A DNA stretch of 64,000 nt from Kutzneria sp036403095 (GCA_036403095.1 DASWRQ010000153.1:45515-109514); one strand, 5' to 3'. Shown: positions 33,734 through 42,557, counted from the first letter of the stretch. Numbers and translations: made by a program. The notes: generated from the sequence alone by a model not told the origin.

Positions 33734-35578
33734 TCAGACGTCCAGGCGAACCCGGTAGTGGCGGAGCCACGAGTCCAGTTGCAGCACCATTTCGACGTTC
33801 CTGCGCTCGCCCCAGCCGTCCACCGCGATGGGGCGGCGTTCGTCGCGCAGCGCGGCGGCGGCCGGGCCGTCCAGCAGCGGCCGCACCGGGCTGGCCGGAT
33901 CGGCCACCACGGCGTCGAACCGCTCCCGCAGCACCTGGCCGTAGCCCGGGTCCTGGGTGACCGGGAACGGGCTCTTGGGCCGGTTCAGCACCTGTTCCGG
34001 CAACAGGTCCGCGACCGCGGCCCGCAGCACGCTCTTCTCACGGTTGTCGGCGGTCTGCATCGACCACGGGATGTTGAACACGTACTCGACGAGCCGGTGG
34101 TCGCAGAACGGCACCCGCAGCTCCAGCCCGACCGCCATGCTCAGCCGGTCGTCACGGGTCAGCAGCAGCGGCAGCCAGCGGGTCAGGTGGGCGTAGCTGA
34201 TGCCGCGCTTGGCCCGGTCCTCGGCCGACTCGCCCGGCGTGGTCGGCACTTCGGCGAGGGTGTCGGCGTACCGGTCGGCGGTGTAGCCGCGCACGTCGAC
34301 CTTGTCGAGGAGCGCGGGGTCGAGCAGGCCGGTGCCCATGCCGTGCGGCGCGACCTTGAAGCCCATGCTCACCCACGGGAAGTTGCCGGTGTCGACCAGC
34401 GTGGGGTCGCGGAACGACTTGTAGCCGCCGAACAACTCGTCGGCGATCTCCCCCATCAGCGCCACCGTCGACCGCTCCCGCACCGCGCGCAGCAGCAGGA
34501 ACAGCGAGCGGTCCATGTCCGGGATCGGCCGTGGCAGGTCCTGGGCCCGCAGCGCGGCCGCCTCCACCAGCGGGTCCACCATGTCGCTGGTGCGCAGCAC
34601 CACCCGCTCGTGGTCGGTGCCGACGTGCTCGGCCACCGCGGTGGCGAACGGGGCGTCCGGGTCCTCGTGCCAGAAGTCCTTGCGGAACCGCTTCTCGTGG
34701 CCCTCGAAGTCGACGGCGAAGGTGGTCGGCTTGGCGCCGGTGGCCTTCGCGGCCAGCGCGACGATCGCGCTGGAGTCCAGGCCGCCGGACAACAGCGTGC
34801 ACAGCGGCACGTCGGAGACCAGGTGGGCGGACACCGACTCGGCCAGCAGCTCGCGGACCGTGGACACCGTGGTGTCCCAGTCGTCGGTGTGCTCGATCGC
34901 CGGCAGCGACCAGTACCGCCTGCTCGTCACCTTGTCGGCCGTGACCGTGACGACGTGTCCCGGTTGGACCTCGTGCATGCCGCGGTAGACGGCGTGGCCC
35001 GGCGTGGCGATGTAGCCCAGCAGCTCGGCCAGCCCCTCGGCGTCGACCACGGCGTCCAGCCCCGGGTGGGCCAGCAGCGCCTTGGCCTCCGAGCCGAAGA
35101 CCACGCCGCGGCCGATCTTGGCGTACAGCAACGGTTTCACGCCGAGGCGGTCCCGGGCCAGCAGCAGCGTCTCACGCCGCGGGTCCCAGACCGCGAAGGC
35201 GTACATGCCCTCGAGGCGCTCCACGCAGTCCTCGCCCCACTCGAGGTAGGACCGCAGCACCACCTCGGTGTCGCTGGCGGTGCGGAAGCGGTGCCCCCGG
35301 CCCTCCAGTTCCGTTCGCAGCGTCCGGAAGTTGTACACCTCGCCGTTGTAGGCGAGCACGGCCAGCACCCGGCCCGACTCCTCGGCCACCATGGGCTGGT
35401 TGCCGCCGGGGATGTCGATCACCGCCAGCCGGCGGTAGCCGAGCGCCGCGTGCCGGTCCGCCCACACGCCCTCGGCATCCGGCCCGCGATTGGCCATGGT
35501 GGCGGCCATCGTGCGCACGGTGCTCGTCTGAAGTCGCATGTCCCGCTCGAAGTCGACCCATCCTGTGATGCCGCACAT
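33734..35578 (-). CDS. asnB: Asparagine synthase-like (glutamine-hydrolysing) amidotransferase
   Basis: A 614-residue AsnB-type enzyme. The class II glutaminase domain starts at Cys2 (MCGITGWVDF) with RGPDAEG and YNGEVYNF. The synthetase domain has the PP-loop SGGLDSS at 264-270. It forms an amide from a carboxylate with ATP and glutamine. In type II polyketide clusters, homologues either make a malonamate starter (OxyD) or amidate a late intermediate to give isoquinolone or lactam rings (FdmV, LlpA, XanA type). It lies four bases after the glycosyltransferase stop, same operon. Confidence 0.92.
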   Translation of the reverse strand: MCGITGWVDFERDMRLQTSTVRTMAATMANRGPDAEGVWADRHAALGYRRLAVIDIPGGNQPMVAEESGRVLAVLAYNGEVYNFRTLRTELEGRGHRFRTASDTEVVLRSYLEWGEDCVERLEGMYAFAVWDPRRETLLLARDRLGVKPLLYAKIGRGVVFGSEAKALLAHPGLDAVVDAEGLAELLGYIATPGHAVYRGMHEVQPGHVVTVTADKVTSRRYWSLPAIEHTDDWDTTVSTVRELLAESVSAHLVSDVPLCTLLSGGLDSSAIVALAAKATGAKPTTFAVDFEGHEKRFRKDFWHEDPDAPFATAVAEHVGTDHERVVLRTSDMVDPLVEAAALRAQDLPRPIPDMDRSLFLLLRAVRERSTVALMGEIADELFGGYKSFRDPTLVDTGNFPWVSMGFKVAPHGMGTGLLDPALLDKVDVRGYTADRYADTLAEVPTTPGESAEDRAKRGISYAHLTRWLPLLLTRDDRLSMAVGLELRVPFCDHRLVEYVFNIPWSMQTADNREKSVLRAAVADLLPEQVLNRPKSPFPVTQDPGYGQVLRERFDAVVADPASPVRPLLDGPAAAALRDERRPIAVDGWGERRNVEMVLQLDSWLRHYRVRLDV

Positions 35579-35582
35579 GGCG

Positions 35583-36770
35583 TCAGTGTGTGGCAGCCGG
35601 CTGTGGCGACGATCCAAGGCCGATGGTGGCCGAATCCGTTGCGGCGCTCAGGGATCGCGCCACGTCGGCCGGCGTGGCCGCGGCGGCGATCTCGGCGGCG
35701 ATCCGGCGGGCGTTGTCCCGTTCCCGTTCGCCGGCAAGGAGTTCCTCGACCTCGACGCGCAGCTGCCCGGTCACCGCCTCGTCCCGGGTGAGCACCAGGC
35801 CGGCGCCGGCCGCCTCCACTCGGCCGGCATGGCCGGCGTGGTCGGGCAGTTGCGGCACATGGAGCTGGGGCACGCCGTGGGACAGTCCAGTCAGGACAGT
35901 GCCCGCGCCGCCGTGCCCGATCAGCAGCCGACACTGCGGCAACAGCAGATCCAGCGGCACGTCCTCGACCACGGTGACGCCGTCGGGTAGGTCGCCGAGC
36001 AGCTTCCGCTGCGCCGCCGAGATCGCCACCACGACGTCCAGGCCCTTGAGGCCGCGGACGATGTCGCCGACCGGGAACAGCGCGGGATCCAGCCTCGCGA
36101 TGGTGTGTCCCCAGGTGACCACCACCCTCGGCCGGCCGGTGCCCGGCGGCGGGTCGATGATCCGACGACTGTCGATGGTGAAAGGCAGGTGGCGCATGGT
36201 GATCCGGTCGCCGCCGCCCGGGAAGCGCAGGCTCGGCGGGGTCGGGTCGACGGTCACCGCGGCCATCGGGTCGACGGGGGACACGCCGTGCCGCACGGCG
36301 ATCGGGGCCAGCAGCTCGGGCAGCAGATTCCCGGCCCGCAGCAACAGGTCCGGGCCGTACAGGTGACGCACCGCCGGCACGCCGGCCGCCGCCGCGGCGA
36401 TCGGGCCGGCCCAGGTCGTGGTGTCGAAGACCACCAGGTCCGGCGCCCAGCGTCGGGCCAGGGCGACCAGGTCGCCGGCCATCGCCTCGGTGTGCGCCAG
36501 GAACATCTGCAACGCGCGCGGCCCCTTGCCGCCGCCGCGCGGTGCGGCGCCGCCGGCGGCCGAGGGCAGCACGTACTGGCGGACCATGGCCACCGAGTCG
36601 ACGTCCGCGCCGACCCCGTACGCCGTGAGTCCGACCCGGGCGACCTCGGGCAGCAGCGAGGGCTGCACCGCCACCAGCACCTCGTGCCCGGCCGACTGGA
36701 ACGCCCACGCCAGCGGGGTGATCGCGGCCAGGTGCGACGGCCAGGCCCAGGTCGTGAACAACACGCGCAT
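35583..36770 (-). CDS. GT-B glycosyltransferase (natural-product type)
   Basis: A 395-residue GT1-family enzyme. The N-domain is MRVLFTTWAWPSHLAAITPL, and the nucleotide-sugar motif in the C-domain is LLIGHGGAGTVLTGLSHGVP. It should transfer an activated (often deoxy) sugar to the polyketide. No dTDP-sugar biosynthesis gene is visible in the window, so the donor comes from elsewhere or is a primary sugar nucleotide. It is the first gene of the (-) operon ending with SchA/CurD, divergent from an SDR across 126 bases. Confidence 0.88.
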   Translation of the reverse strand: MRVLFTTWAWPSHLAAITPLAWAFQSAGHEVLVAVQPSLLPEVARVGLTAYGVGADVDSVAMVRQYVLPSAAGGAAPRGGGKGPRALQMFLAHTEAMAGDLVALARRWAPDLVVFDTTTWAGPIAAAAAGVPAVRHLYGPDLLLRAGNLLPELLAPIAVRHGVSPVDPMAAVTVDPTPPSLRFPGGGDRITMRHLPFTIDSRRIIDPPPGTGRPRVVVTWGHTIARLDPALFPVGDIVRGLKGLDVVVAISAAQRKLLGDLPDGVTVVEDVPLDLLLPQCRLLIGHGGAGTVLTGLSHGVPQLHVPQLPDHAGHAGRVEAAGAGLVLTRDEAVTGQLRVEVEELLAGERERDNARRIAAEIAAAATPADVARSLSAATDSATIGLGSSPQPAATH

Positions 36771-36896
36771 CTGTCTCGTCCTCCCAGGCCAACGGACCTC
36801 GCCCGGCCACCGTCCCAGCGGCCGATGGGGCCCGGATCGGGGCGGGATGGTGGTCCGGCCCAGCGGCCGACAACCGGCCGTCGCCACCATGGCGGC

Positions 36897-37583
36897 ATGG
36901 TGGATACCGCACGATCGGCACTGGTCACGGGCGCGAATCGGGGACTGGGCCGGGCCGTCGCCCGGCGGCTGCACGGGCTGGGCCTGCGGGTGGTGGTCGC
37001 CGGCCGCGACGGCCGCGACGCCAGGGACGTGGCCGAGGAGCTCGGCGACGGCGCGACCGGCATCGAGCTCGACGTCACCGACGACGAGAGCGTGCGGCGG
37101 GCCGTCAAGCTGGCCGGCGTGGTCGACGTGCTGGTCAACAACGCCGGCGTGATGTCCGACCAGGGCTACGACCCGCTCACTGTGCCGATCGACGTGGTGG
37201 ACCGGCACCTCACCGTCAATGCCCTTGGCGCGCTTCGGGTGTCGCAGGCGTTCGTGCCGGCGATGGTGGAGCGCGGCTGGGGCCGGGTGGTGTTCGTGTC
37301 CAGCGGCACCGGCTCGTTCGCCAACGGGCTTTTCCCCGGCGCACCGGCCTATTCGCTGTCCAAGACGGCGGTCAACGGCGTCACGCAGCTGCTGGCCACC
37401 GCCACGAAAGGCACCGGGGTGCTGGTCAACGCGGTCAACCCCGGCCTGGTGCGGACCCGGATGGCCCCGCAGGCGCAGCGCTCGGCCTGGGACGCCTCGG
37501 CCGACATCGCCGACGCCGCCTGCCTGCCGGACGATGGGCCGAGCGGAGTCTTTCTCCGGCATGGCAAGCAGATCGACTGGTAA
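36897..37583 (+). CDS. SDR family oxidoreductase
   Basis: A 228-residue SDR. It has TGANRGLG, NNAGVMSD, catalytic Ser in FVSSGTGSF and YSLSK (Tyr/Lys), then VNPGLVRTRMAP. It ends with short FLRHGKQIDW rather than a FabG C-terminus, similar to the SDR at 55078 (DAKEGTLPW). It opens the (+) operon carrying the ketosynthase. It could be a ketoreductase or a later quinone/alcohol reductase. A direct repeat CCCAGCGGCCGA occurs twice in its promoter region (about 36818 and 36858). Confidence 0.86.
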   Translation: MVDTARSALVTGANRGLGRAVARRLHGLGLRVVVAGRDGRDARDVAEELGDGATGIELDVTDDESVRRAVKLAGVVDVLVNNAGVMSDQGYDPLTVPIDVVDRHLTVNALGALRVSQAFVPAMVERGWGRVVFVSSGTGSFANGLFPGAPAYSLSKTAVNGVTQLLATATKGTGVLVNAVNPGLVRTRMAPQAQRSAWDASADIADAACLPDDGPSGVFLRHGKQIDW

Positions 37584-37585
37584 TT

Positions 37586-37619
37586 CAGGTCGGCCCCAGT
37601 CCGCTCCCAGGCCGACCTG
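37586..37619 (+). promoter_or_regulatory. Intra-operon hairpin before the cyclase gene
   Basis: CAGGTCGGCC and GGCCGACCTG are 10-bp perfect arms with a 14-base loop just after the SDR stop. It may partly terminate transcription or set the mRNA ratio between the SDR and the downstream cyclase/ketosynthase genes. Confidence 0.5.
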
Positions 37620-37659
37620 CCATGGTGGCAAGGAATTCCCGTCCCCCACAGGAGACTCG

Positions 37660-37995
37660 ATGCATCGCACCCTCATCGTGGCCAGGATGGACGCCGCCGA
37701 CGCGTCCGCCGTCGCCGACGTGTTCGCCGAGTCCGACAACACCGAGCTGCCGCACCTGATCGGGGTGTCGCGGCGGACCCTGTTCGCCTTCCACGACCTG
37801 TACTTCCACCTGGTCGAGGCCGACGCCGACATCAACCCCGACCTGTACAAGGCCCGCAGCACCCCGCTGTACAAGGACATCAACACCAAGCTGGGCGACT
37901 TCATCTCGCCCTACGACCCGAACTGGAAGGAACCCAAGGACGCCATGGCCTCCCCGTTCTACGTGTGGACGCCGGCCGACGGGAGGGTCCTGTGA
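37660..37995 (+). CDS. TcmI-family polyketide cyclase
   Basis: A 111-residue protein of the TcmI/polyketide synthesis cyclase family (ferredoxin-like dimer). It has MHRTLIVARMDAADASAVAD, then HDLYFHLVEADADINPDLYK and FYVWTPADG. It closes later rings of tetracenomycin and pentangular polyphenols. ATG 37660 is preceded by GGAG at good spacing. The stop overlaps the cupin GTG. Its presence with the cupin and ABM proteins points to a pentangular-type folding pattern. Confidence 0.9.
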   Translation: MHRTLIVARMDAADASAVADVFAESDNTELPHLIGVSRRTLFAFHDLYFHLVEADADINPDLYKARSTPLYKDINTKLGDFISPYDPNWKEPKDAMASPFYVWTPADGRVL

Positions 37996-38450
37996 CGACG
38001 TCCCGAGAGCTGAAGATCGCGGCCGGCGACTGCGTGCCCAACCGGCGCCGCGGCGGCGACCTGCGAGTGACCCTCAGCCCCAAGACGGTCGGCTCCACGT
38101 CCGGCTTCGGCGGGGTGCTGCGGCTGGCCCCCGGCGAGTTCGTGGCCGAGCACTACCACCCGTACTCCGAGGAGTTCCTGCACGTCGTGGCGGGCACGCT
38201 GACGATGACCCTGGACGGCGTCGACGTGGCGCTCGGCCCGGGCGACTCGCTGCTGGTGCCGATCAACGTGCGGCACCGGCTGGTCAACGTGGGTCTGGAC
38301 GAGGCGCACGCGGTGTTCCACCTGTCCCCGCTGGCCCCGCGGCCGGACCTCGGGCACGTGGACACCGAGGCGGTGCCCAACCCGGAGGCGCCGCACGTGC
38401 CCGTCGGCAGCCAGCCCAAGGCGGACAACCGGCCCGAGGGCGGCCGGTGA
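37992..38450 (+). CDS. Cupin-domain polyketide cyclase/oxygenase
   Basis: A 152-residue single-domain cupin. Metal ligands are visible in EHYHPYSEEFLHVVAG (His, His, Glu), and a later His appears in PINVRHRLVN after GDSLLVP. In pentangular polyphenol clusters such cupins (RemF-like) act as cyclases on the polyketide chain. The GTG overlaps the TcmI-family stop, and its own stop overlaps the ketosynthase GTG, so the three genes are translationally coupled. Confidence 0.87.
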   Translation: MTTSRELKIAAGDCVPNRRRGGDLRVTLSPKTVGSTSGFGGVLRLAPGEFVAEHYHPYSEEFLHVVAGTLTMTLDGVDVALGPGDSLLVPINVRHRLVNVGLDEAHAVFHLSPLAPRPDLGHVDTEAVPNPEAPHVPVGSQPKADNRPEGGR

Positions 38451-39700
38451 CCGGCCGGGCGGTGGTCACCGGCATCGGCGTGGTCGCGCCCGGCGGCATC
38501 GGCCGGGAGGCGTTCTGGGACCTGCTGGTCTCCGGCCGCACCGCGACCAGGACGATCAGCCTGTTCGACCCGACCGGCTTCCGCTCGCGCATCGCCGCCG
38601 AGTGCGACTTCGACCCGGCCGCCGCAGGCCTGTCCCCGCAGCAGATCCGGCGGATGGACCGGGCCGCCCAGTTCGCCATCGTCTGCACGCGGGAGGCGTT
38701 GGCCGACAGCGGGATCGAGCTCGGCGGGCTGCCGCCGGAGCGGATCGGCGTCAGCATCGGCAGCGCGGTCGGCTGCACGATGGGCCTGGAGGAGGAGTAC
38801 GCCGTGCTGTCCGACGCCGGGCAGCGGTGGCTGGTGGATCACAGCTACGGCGTGCCGCACCTGTACGGCTACATGGTGCCGAGCACGCTGGCGGTGGAGG
38901 TGGCGTGGGAGGTCGACGCCGAGGGGCCGGTGACCCTGGTCTCCACGGGCTGCACGTCCGGGCTGGACGCCGTCGGGCACGGCGTGCAGCTGATCGCCGA
39001 GGGCAGCGCCGACGTGGTGATCGCGGGCGCGACCGACGCCCCGCTGTCCCCCATCACCTCGGCCTGCTTCGACGCGATCAAGGCCACCTCGGCCGACAAC
39101 GACGACCCGTCGACCGCCTCCCGGCCGTTCGACGCCGACCGGCACGGGTTCGTGCTCGGCGAGGGCTCGGCCGTGCTGGTGCTGGAGGAACGGGAGGCGG
39201 CGCTGCGGCGCGGCGCTCGGATCTACGCCGAGATCTCCGGTTTCGCCAACCGCGCCAACGGTTTCCACATGACCGGCCTCAAGCCGGACGGGCGCGAGAT
39301 GGCCGAGGCGATCCGGGTGGCGCTGGACCGGGCCCGCCTCGACGCCACCGACGTGGACTACATCAACGCGCACGGCTCCGGCACCAAGCAGAACGACCGG
39401 CACGAGACCGCGGCGTTCAAGCGGTCGCTCGGCGACCACGCGTACCGGGTGCCGGTCAGCTCCATCAAGTCGATGGTCGGCCACTCGCTCGGCGCGATCG
39501 GGTCGATCGAGGTGGCGGCCTGCGCGCTGGCGCTGCAACGGCAGGTGGTGCCACCGACGGCCAACCTGCGCACCCGCGACCCCGAGTGCGACCTGGACTA
39601 CGTGCCGCTGACCGCCCGTGAGCACAAGACGGACGTGGTGCTGTGCGTGGGCAGCGGTTTCGGCGGCTTCCAGAGCGCCATGGTGCTCGGCCGCGGCTAG
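38447..39700 (+). CDS. Type II polyketide ketosynthase alpha (KS-alpha)
   Basis: A 417-residue beta-ketoacyl synthase. The active site VSTGCTSGLDAVG has nucleophile Cys169; the catalytic His residues are in NAHGSGTKQND (His309) and KSMVGHSLGA (His346). These are KS-alpha signatures of aromatic polyketide synthases. The GTG overlaps the cupin stop (GTGA). The chain length factor does not follow: the next gene is an SDR, and the only chain length factor is at 53468-54685 on the other strand. The complete triad indicates an active enzyme. Confidence 0.96.
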   Translation: MTGRAVVTGIGVVAPGGIGREAFWDLLVSGRTATRTISLFDPTGFRSRIAAECDFDPAAAGLSPQQIRRMDRAAQFAIVCTREALADSGIELGGLPPERIGVSIGSAVGCTMGLEEEYAVLSDAGQRWLVDHSYGVPHLYGYMVPSTLAVEVAWEVDAEGPVTLVSTGCTSGLDAVGHGVQLIAEGSADVVIAGATDAPLSPITSACFDAIKATSADNDDPSTASRPFDADRHGFVLGEGSAVLVLEEREAALRRGARIYAEISGFANRANGFHMTGLKPDGREMAEAIRVALDRARLDATDVDYINAHGSGTKQNDRHETAAFKRSLGDHAYRVPVSSIKSMVGHSLGAIGSIEVAACALALQRQVVPPTANLRTRDPECDLDYVPLTAREHKTDVVLCVGSGFGGFQSAMVLGRG

Positions 39701-39714
39701 TGTCCGCTCATCGA

Positions 39715-39733
39715 CTAGTATACTTTCTACTAT
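39715..39733 (+). promoter_or_regulatory. Operator B: CTAGTATACTTTCTACTAT
   Basis: It lies between the ketosynthase stop and the SDR ATG. It matches the reverse complement of operator A (18224-18242) in 17 of 19 positions. Position and AT-rich content suggest a promoter for the SDR under the same regulator as the PadR gene. Confidence 0.65.
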
Positions 39734-39778
39734 GAGCGGCCCGGCCGGGTCGCGCGGCTGAGACAAGGGGCGCGGCAC

Positions 39779-40555
39779 ATGGATCTTGGTTTGCGGGACC
39801 GGAGAATTCTGGTCACGGGGGCGACCCGGGGCATCGGCAAGGCCGTGGCCCTGGCCTTCGGGGCCGAAGGGGCGCGGGTCGCCATCACGTACAACTCGGC
39901 GGCGGACGAGGCGGCGAAGGTGGTCGCGCAGCTGGGCGGCGAGGACCGGTCCTTCGCCGTTCCGTACGACCTGCGCGACCTGGACTCGGTCGACGCCGCG
40001 GTGAACGCGGTCGTCGACCGCTGGGGCGGCGTCGACGTGCTGGTGGCCAACGCGCTGTACTTCACGTGGGAGGACCCGGCCACCACGCCCACGTTCGAGA
40101 ACACCGACACGGCGGAGTGGTCCTCGCGGCTGCGGGCCAACGTCGAGGGCACCATCCGCACCGCCCAGCTGGCGCTGCGGGGGATGCGGGAGCAGAAGTG
40201 GGGGCGGGTCGTGATCCTGTCCTCCACCACCGCGCACAACGGCCTGCCCGGCTCGGAGATCTACAGCGCGTCCAAGGCGGCCATGCACGGCTTCGCCCGC
40301 GGCGCGATGTGGGGCGGCGAGGGCAGCGGCGTGCTGGTCAACGTGGTCGCGCCGGGGCTCACCCTGACCGAGAGCGCCTACGAGGCGATGGCGGCCAGCC
40401 CGGTGACCAAGGGCATGGCCGACCACGAGCTGTCCATCACGCCCAGCGGCCGGCTCAGCGATCCGGAGGACATCGCGCGGCTGATCGTCTTCCTCGGCTC
40501 GGAGGCCAACGGCAACGTCACCGGCGAGGTCGTCCGGACCGCCGGCGGCCGCTAG
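39779..40555 (+). CDS. SDR ketoreductase
   Basis: A 258-residue SDR. It has TGATRGIG, VLVANALY, catalytic Ser in ILSSTTAHNG and YSASK (Tyr/Lys), then VAPGLTLTES and GEVVRTAGG at the end. It resembles polyketide and FabG reductases. Operator B in its leader suggests control separate from the ketosynthase. Its stop TAG shares a CTAG tetramer with the stop of the convergent NmrA-like gene. Confidence 0.87.
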   Translation: MDLGLRDRRILVTGATRGIGKAVALAFGAEGARVAITYNSAADEAAKVVAQLGGEDRSFAVPYDLRDLDSVDAAVNAVVDRWGGVDVLVANALYFTWEDPATTPTFENTDTAEWSSRLRANVEGTIRTAQLALRGMREQKWGRVVILSSTTAHNGLPGSEIYSASKAAMHGFARGAMWGGEGSGVLVNVVAPGLTLTESAYEAMAASPVTKGMADHELSITPSGRLSDPEDIARLIVFLGSEANGNVTGEVVRTAGGR

Positions 40556-41400
40556 CGGAAGCGCCCGGCGTTGGCCGTCAGCCAGGCCGCGAACGTGGTG
40601 GGCGGTCGACCGGTGATCCGCTCGACCGTCGGCAGCGCGACGCCACCGCGCTCGGGATCGGTGTTCCCGAGCGCGGTGAGCATGCCGGCCACGAAGTCGG
40701 CGTCCATGCCGGCCGACCGCATCGCATCGCCGACGGTCTCCGGCGGCGCGTCGACGTAGCTGATCTGCTCACCCAGCACGGAACTCAGGATCGCCACCTG
40801 CTCCGGCAGGGTCAGCGGCTGCGGCCCGGTCAGGGCGTGGATCTCGTTGTCGCCGTCCTCGGACCGCAGCAACCGCACCGCCACCGCCGCGATGTCGGCG
40901 GGGTCGATCAGCGCGCGGGCGATGTCGCCGTACATGCCGTACACGGTTCGCTGTGACCGCACGGAATGCAGCCACTGGAACGCGTTCGACATGAACGCCG
41001 TCGGCCGCAGCACCGTGCACCGCACCCCGGACTCGCGCAGGCTCCGCTCCCCCGCCGCCAGCAGTCGGGCGTACAGGTTGTCGGCCGGCGGCAGCACGTC
41101 CAAAGAGGACAGTTTCACCACGTGCCGGACCTTGCCGCCGGCCAACGCCGCCGCCACGTTCGCGTCCTGTGTGGACGATCGCGGGCCGGCCGGCACCGCC
41201 ACGAACACCCGGTCCACCCCGTCCAGGGCGGCGTCAAGGGTCCGCGGGTCGTCGAGATCGCCGCCGACGGCCTCGCATCCGGGCAGTGTCGGGAACTTCT
41301 CCGGCGTACGGGTGAACGCCCGCACCGACTCGCCGGCGGCGACCAGCTGCGCCACCAGCTCCCGGCCGACGTTGCCGGTGGAACCGAGAACCAGGATCAC
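40552..41400 (-). CDS. NmrA-like NAD(P)-binding protein
   Basis: A 282-residue atypical SDR. The N-terminal motif VILVLGSTGNVGRELVAQL is a GxxGxxG Rossmann site. VKLSSLDVLPP and TVLRPTAFMSN are typical of NmrA/NAD(P)H-quinone-type proteins. The classical YxxxK pair is missing, so it may be a reductase of quinone-like intermediates or a sensor. It is the last gene of a three-gene (-) operon with GTGA overlaps. Confidence 0.82.
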   Translation of the reverse strand: MILVLGSTGNVGRELVAQLVAAGESVRAFTRTPEKFPTLPGCEAVGGDLDDPRTLDAALDGVDRVFVAVPAGPRSSTQDANVAAALAGGKVRHVVKLSSLDVLPPADNLYARLLAAGERSLRESGVRCTVLRPTAFMSNAFQWLHSVRSQRTVYGMYGDIARALIDPADIAAVAVRLLRSEDGDNEIHALTGPQPLTLPEQVAILSSVLGEQISYVDAPPETVGDAMRSAGMDADFVAGMLTALGNTDPERGGVALPTVERITGRPPTTFAAWLTANAGRFR

Positions 41401-42557
41401 TTGCCGCCTCCGCTCGCGTCCAGGCTCGGCGGCGTCCAGCCACCGACGTCCGCCGTCGCCTTCACGGCCGGCCCCGACGGCAGCAGCCCGGCGACCCGGT
41501 CCCGCAGCAGCACAGCCAGCGGGTGCTCCAGCATCGTCATCTTGCCCATGCTGTGCGACGCCTCGGTGATCTTCCACGTGTGCGGCCGCCGCTGCTCGTC
41601 GTACCGCCGCAGCGCGGTCGGCAGATCGTCCGAGCGCTGCAGGTTCGCGCACAGCACCACGGCATCCTCGATGGCCTGGCACGCGCCCTGGCCGATGTCC
41701 GAGGTCATCGGGTGCGCGGCGTCGCCCAGCAGCGCCACCCGGCCCTGCACGAAGGTGGACAACGGCGTCCGCAGCTCGTTGCTGTCGTGGTGCAGCACGA
41801 CCTCCGTGGCCGCGATGATCTCGGGAATGGGGTCGTGCCAGGAACCGAAGCGGCGCAACACTTCGGCATGCTCGTCCGGGTAACGGGAGCCGGCCGGGGT
41901 GTTGGCCACGGCGTACCAGCCGACCCGGCCGCCGGCCAGCGGCATCCGCCCGAACTGGTGACCACGGCCCCAGGTGTTGCCGCTGGCCTCCGGGTGGAAG
42001 ACGGGCCGAGTAGTCGCGCCCTGCCAGACGCTGTGCCCGCTGTAGGCCGGCGCGGGCGCGTCGGGCCACAGCTGTCGGCGCAGCCGGCTGCTGATGCCGT
42101 CGGCCACGACGACCAGATCGCCTTGCCGGCTCAGGTGATCGTCGCCCTTGCGGTAGGCGACGCCGCCGTCCTCGGTGACCTTGGTGACCTCGGCCCCCGT
42201 GATCACCGACTCGGCCGGCACGGCCGAGCCGATCACCGACAACAGGTCGGCCCGCAGCAGGGCCACCGAGACCAACCCCCGCTGCTGCATGACCAGCGGG
42301 TCGATGCCGTGCATGATCCGACGGCCGTTCGGCGCGCGAACGCCGGGCGGCCGCACGATCGCCGCGATCGCCCGGAGTGCGTCGCCGACGCCGAGTTGGT
42401 CGAGGGCCTTCTGCGCGCTCGGCATCAGCGAGATGCCGGCGCCGATCTCCCGCAGCGTGTCGTGCCGCTCGAGAACCGTCACGTCCCAACCGATGCGGTG
42501 CAGGCCGGCGGCGGCGGACAGCCCGCCGATACCACCGCCGACCACGATGGCCTTCAC
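41397..42557 (-). CDS. FAD-dependent monooxygenase
   Basis: A 386-residue flavin monooxygenase of the salicylate-hydroxylase-like type. It starts VKAIVVGGGIGGLSAAAGLH, has LVVVADGISSRLRRQLWP as DG motif and VALLGDAAHPMTSDIGQGAC as GD motif. No thioredoxin-like C-domain is present. It probably hydroxylates or oxidatively rearranges the aromatic core; xanthone formation in related clusters uses such enzymes. It is coupled by GTGA overlaps to the methyltransferase upstream and the NmrA gene downstream. Confidence 0.89.
   Translation of the reverse strand: MKAIVVGGGIGGLSAAAGLHRIGWDVTVLERHDTLREIGAGISLMPSAQKALDQLGVGDALRAIAAIVRPPGVRAPNGRRIMHGIDPLVMQQRGLVSVALLRADLLSVIGSAVPAESVITGAEVTKVTEDGGVAYRKGDDHLSRQGDLVVVADGISSRLRRQLWPDAPAPAYSGHSVWQGATTRPVFHPEASGNTWGRGHQFGRMPLAGGRVGWYAVANTPAGSRYPDEHAEVLRRFGSWHDPIPEIIAATEVVLHHDSNELRTPLSTFVQGRVALLGDAAHPMTSDIGQGACQAIEDAVVLCANLQRSDDLPTALRRYDEQRRPHTWKITEASHSMGKMTMLEHPLAVLLRDRVAGLLPSGPAVKATADVGGWTPPSLDASGGGK

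Noticed and set aside
36818..36870. CCCAGCGGCCGA direct repeat as a SARP binding site
   Set aside because: The two copies are about 41 bases apart; SARP sites usually repeat every 11 or 22 bases. The motif is GC-rich and could occur by chance.
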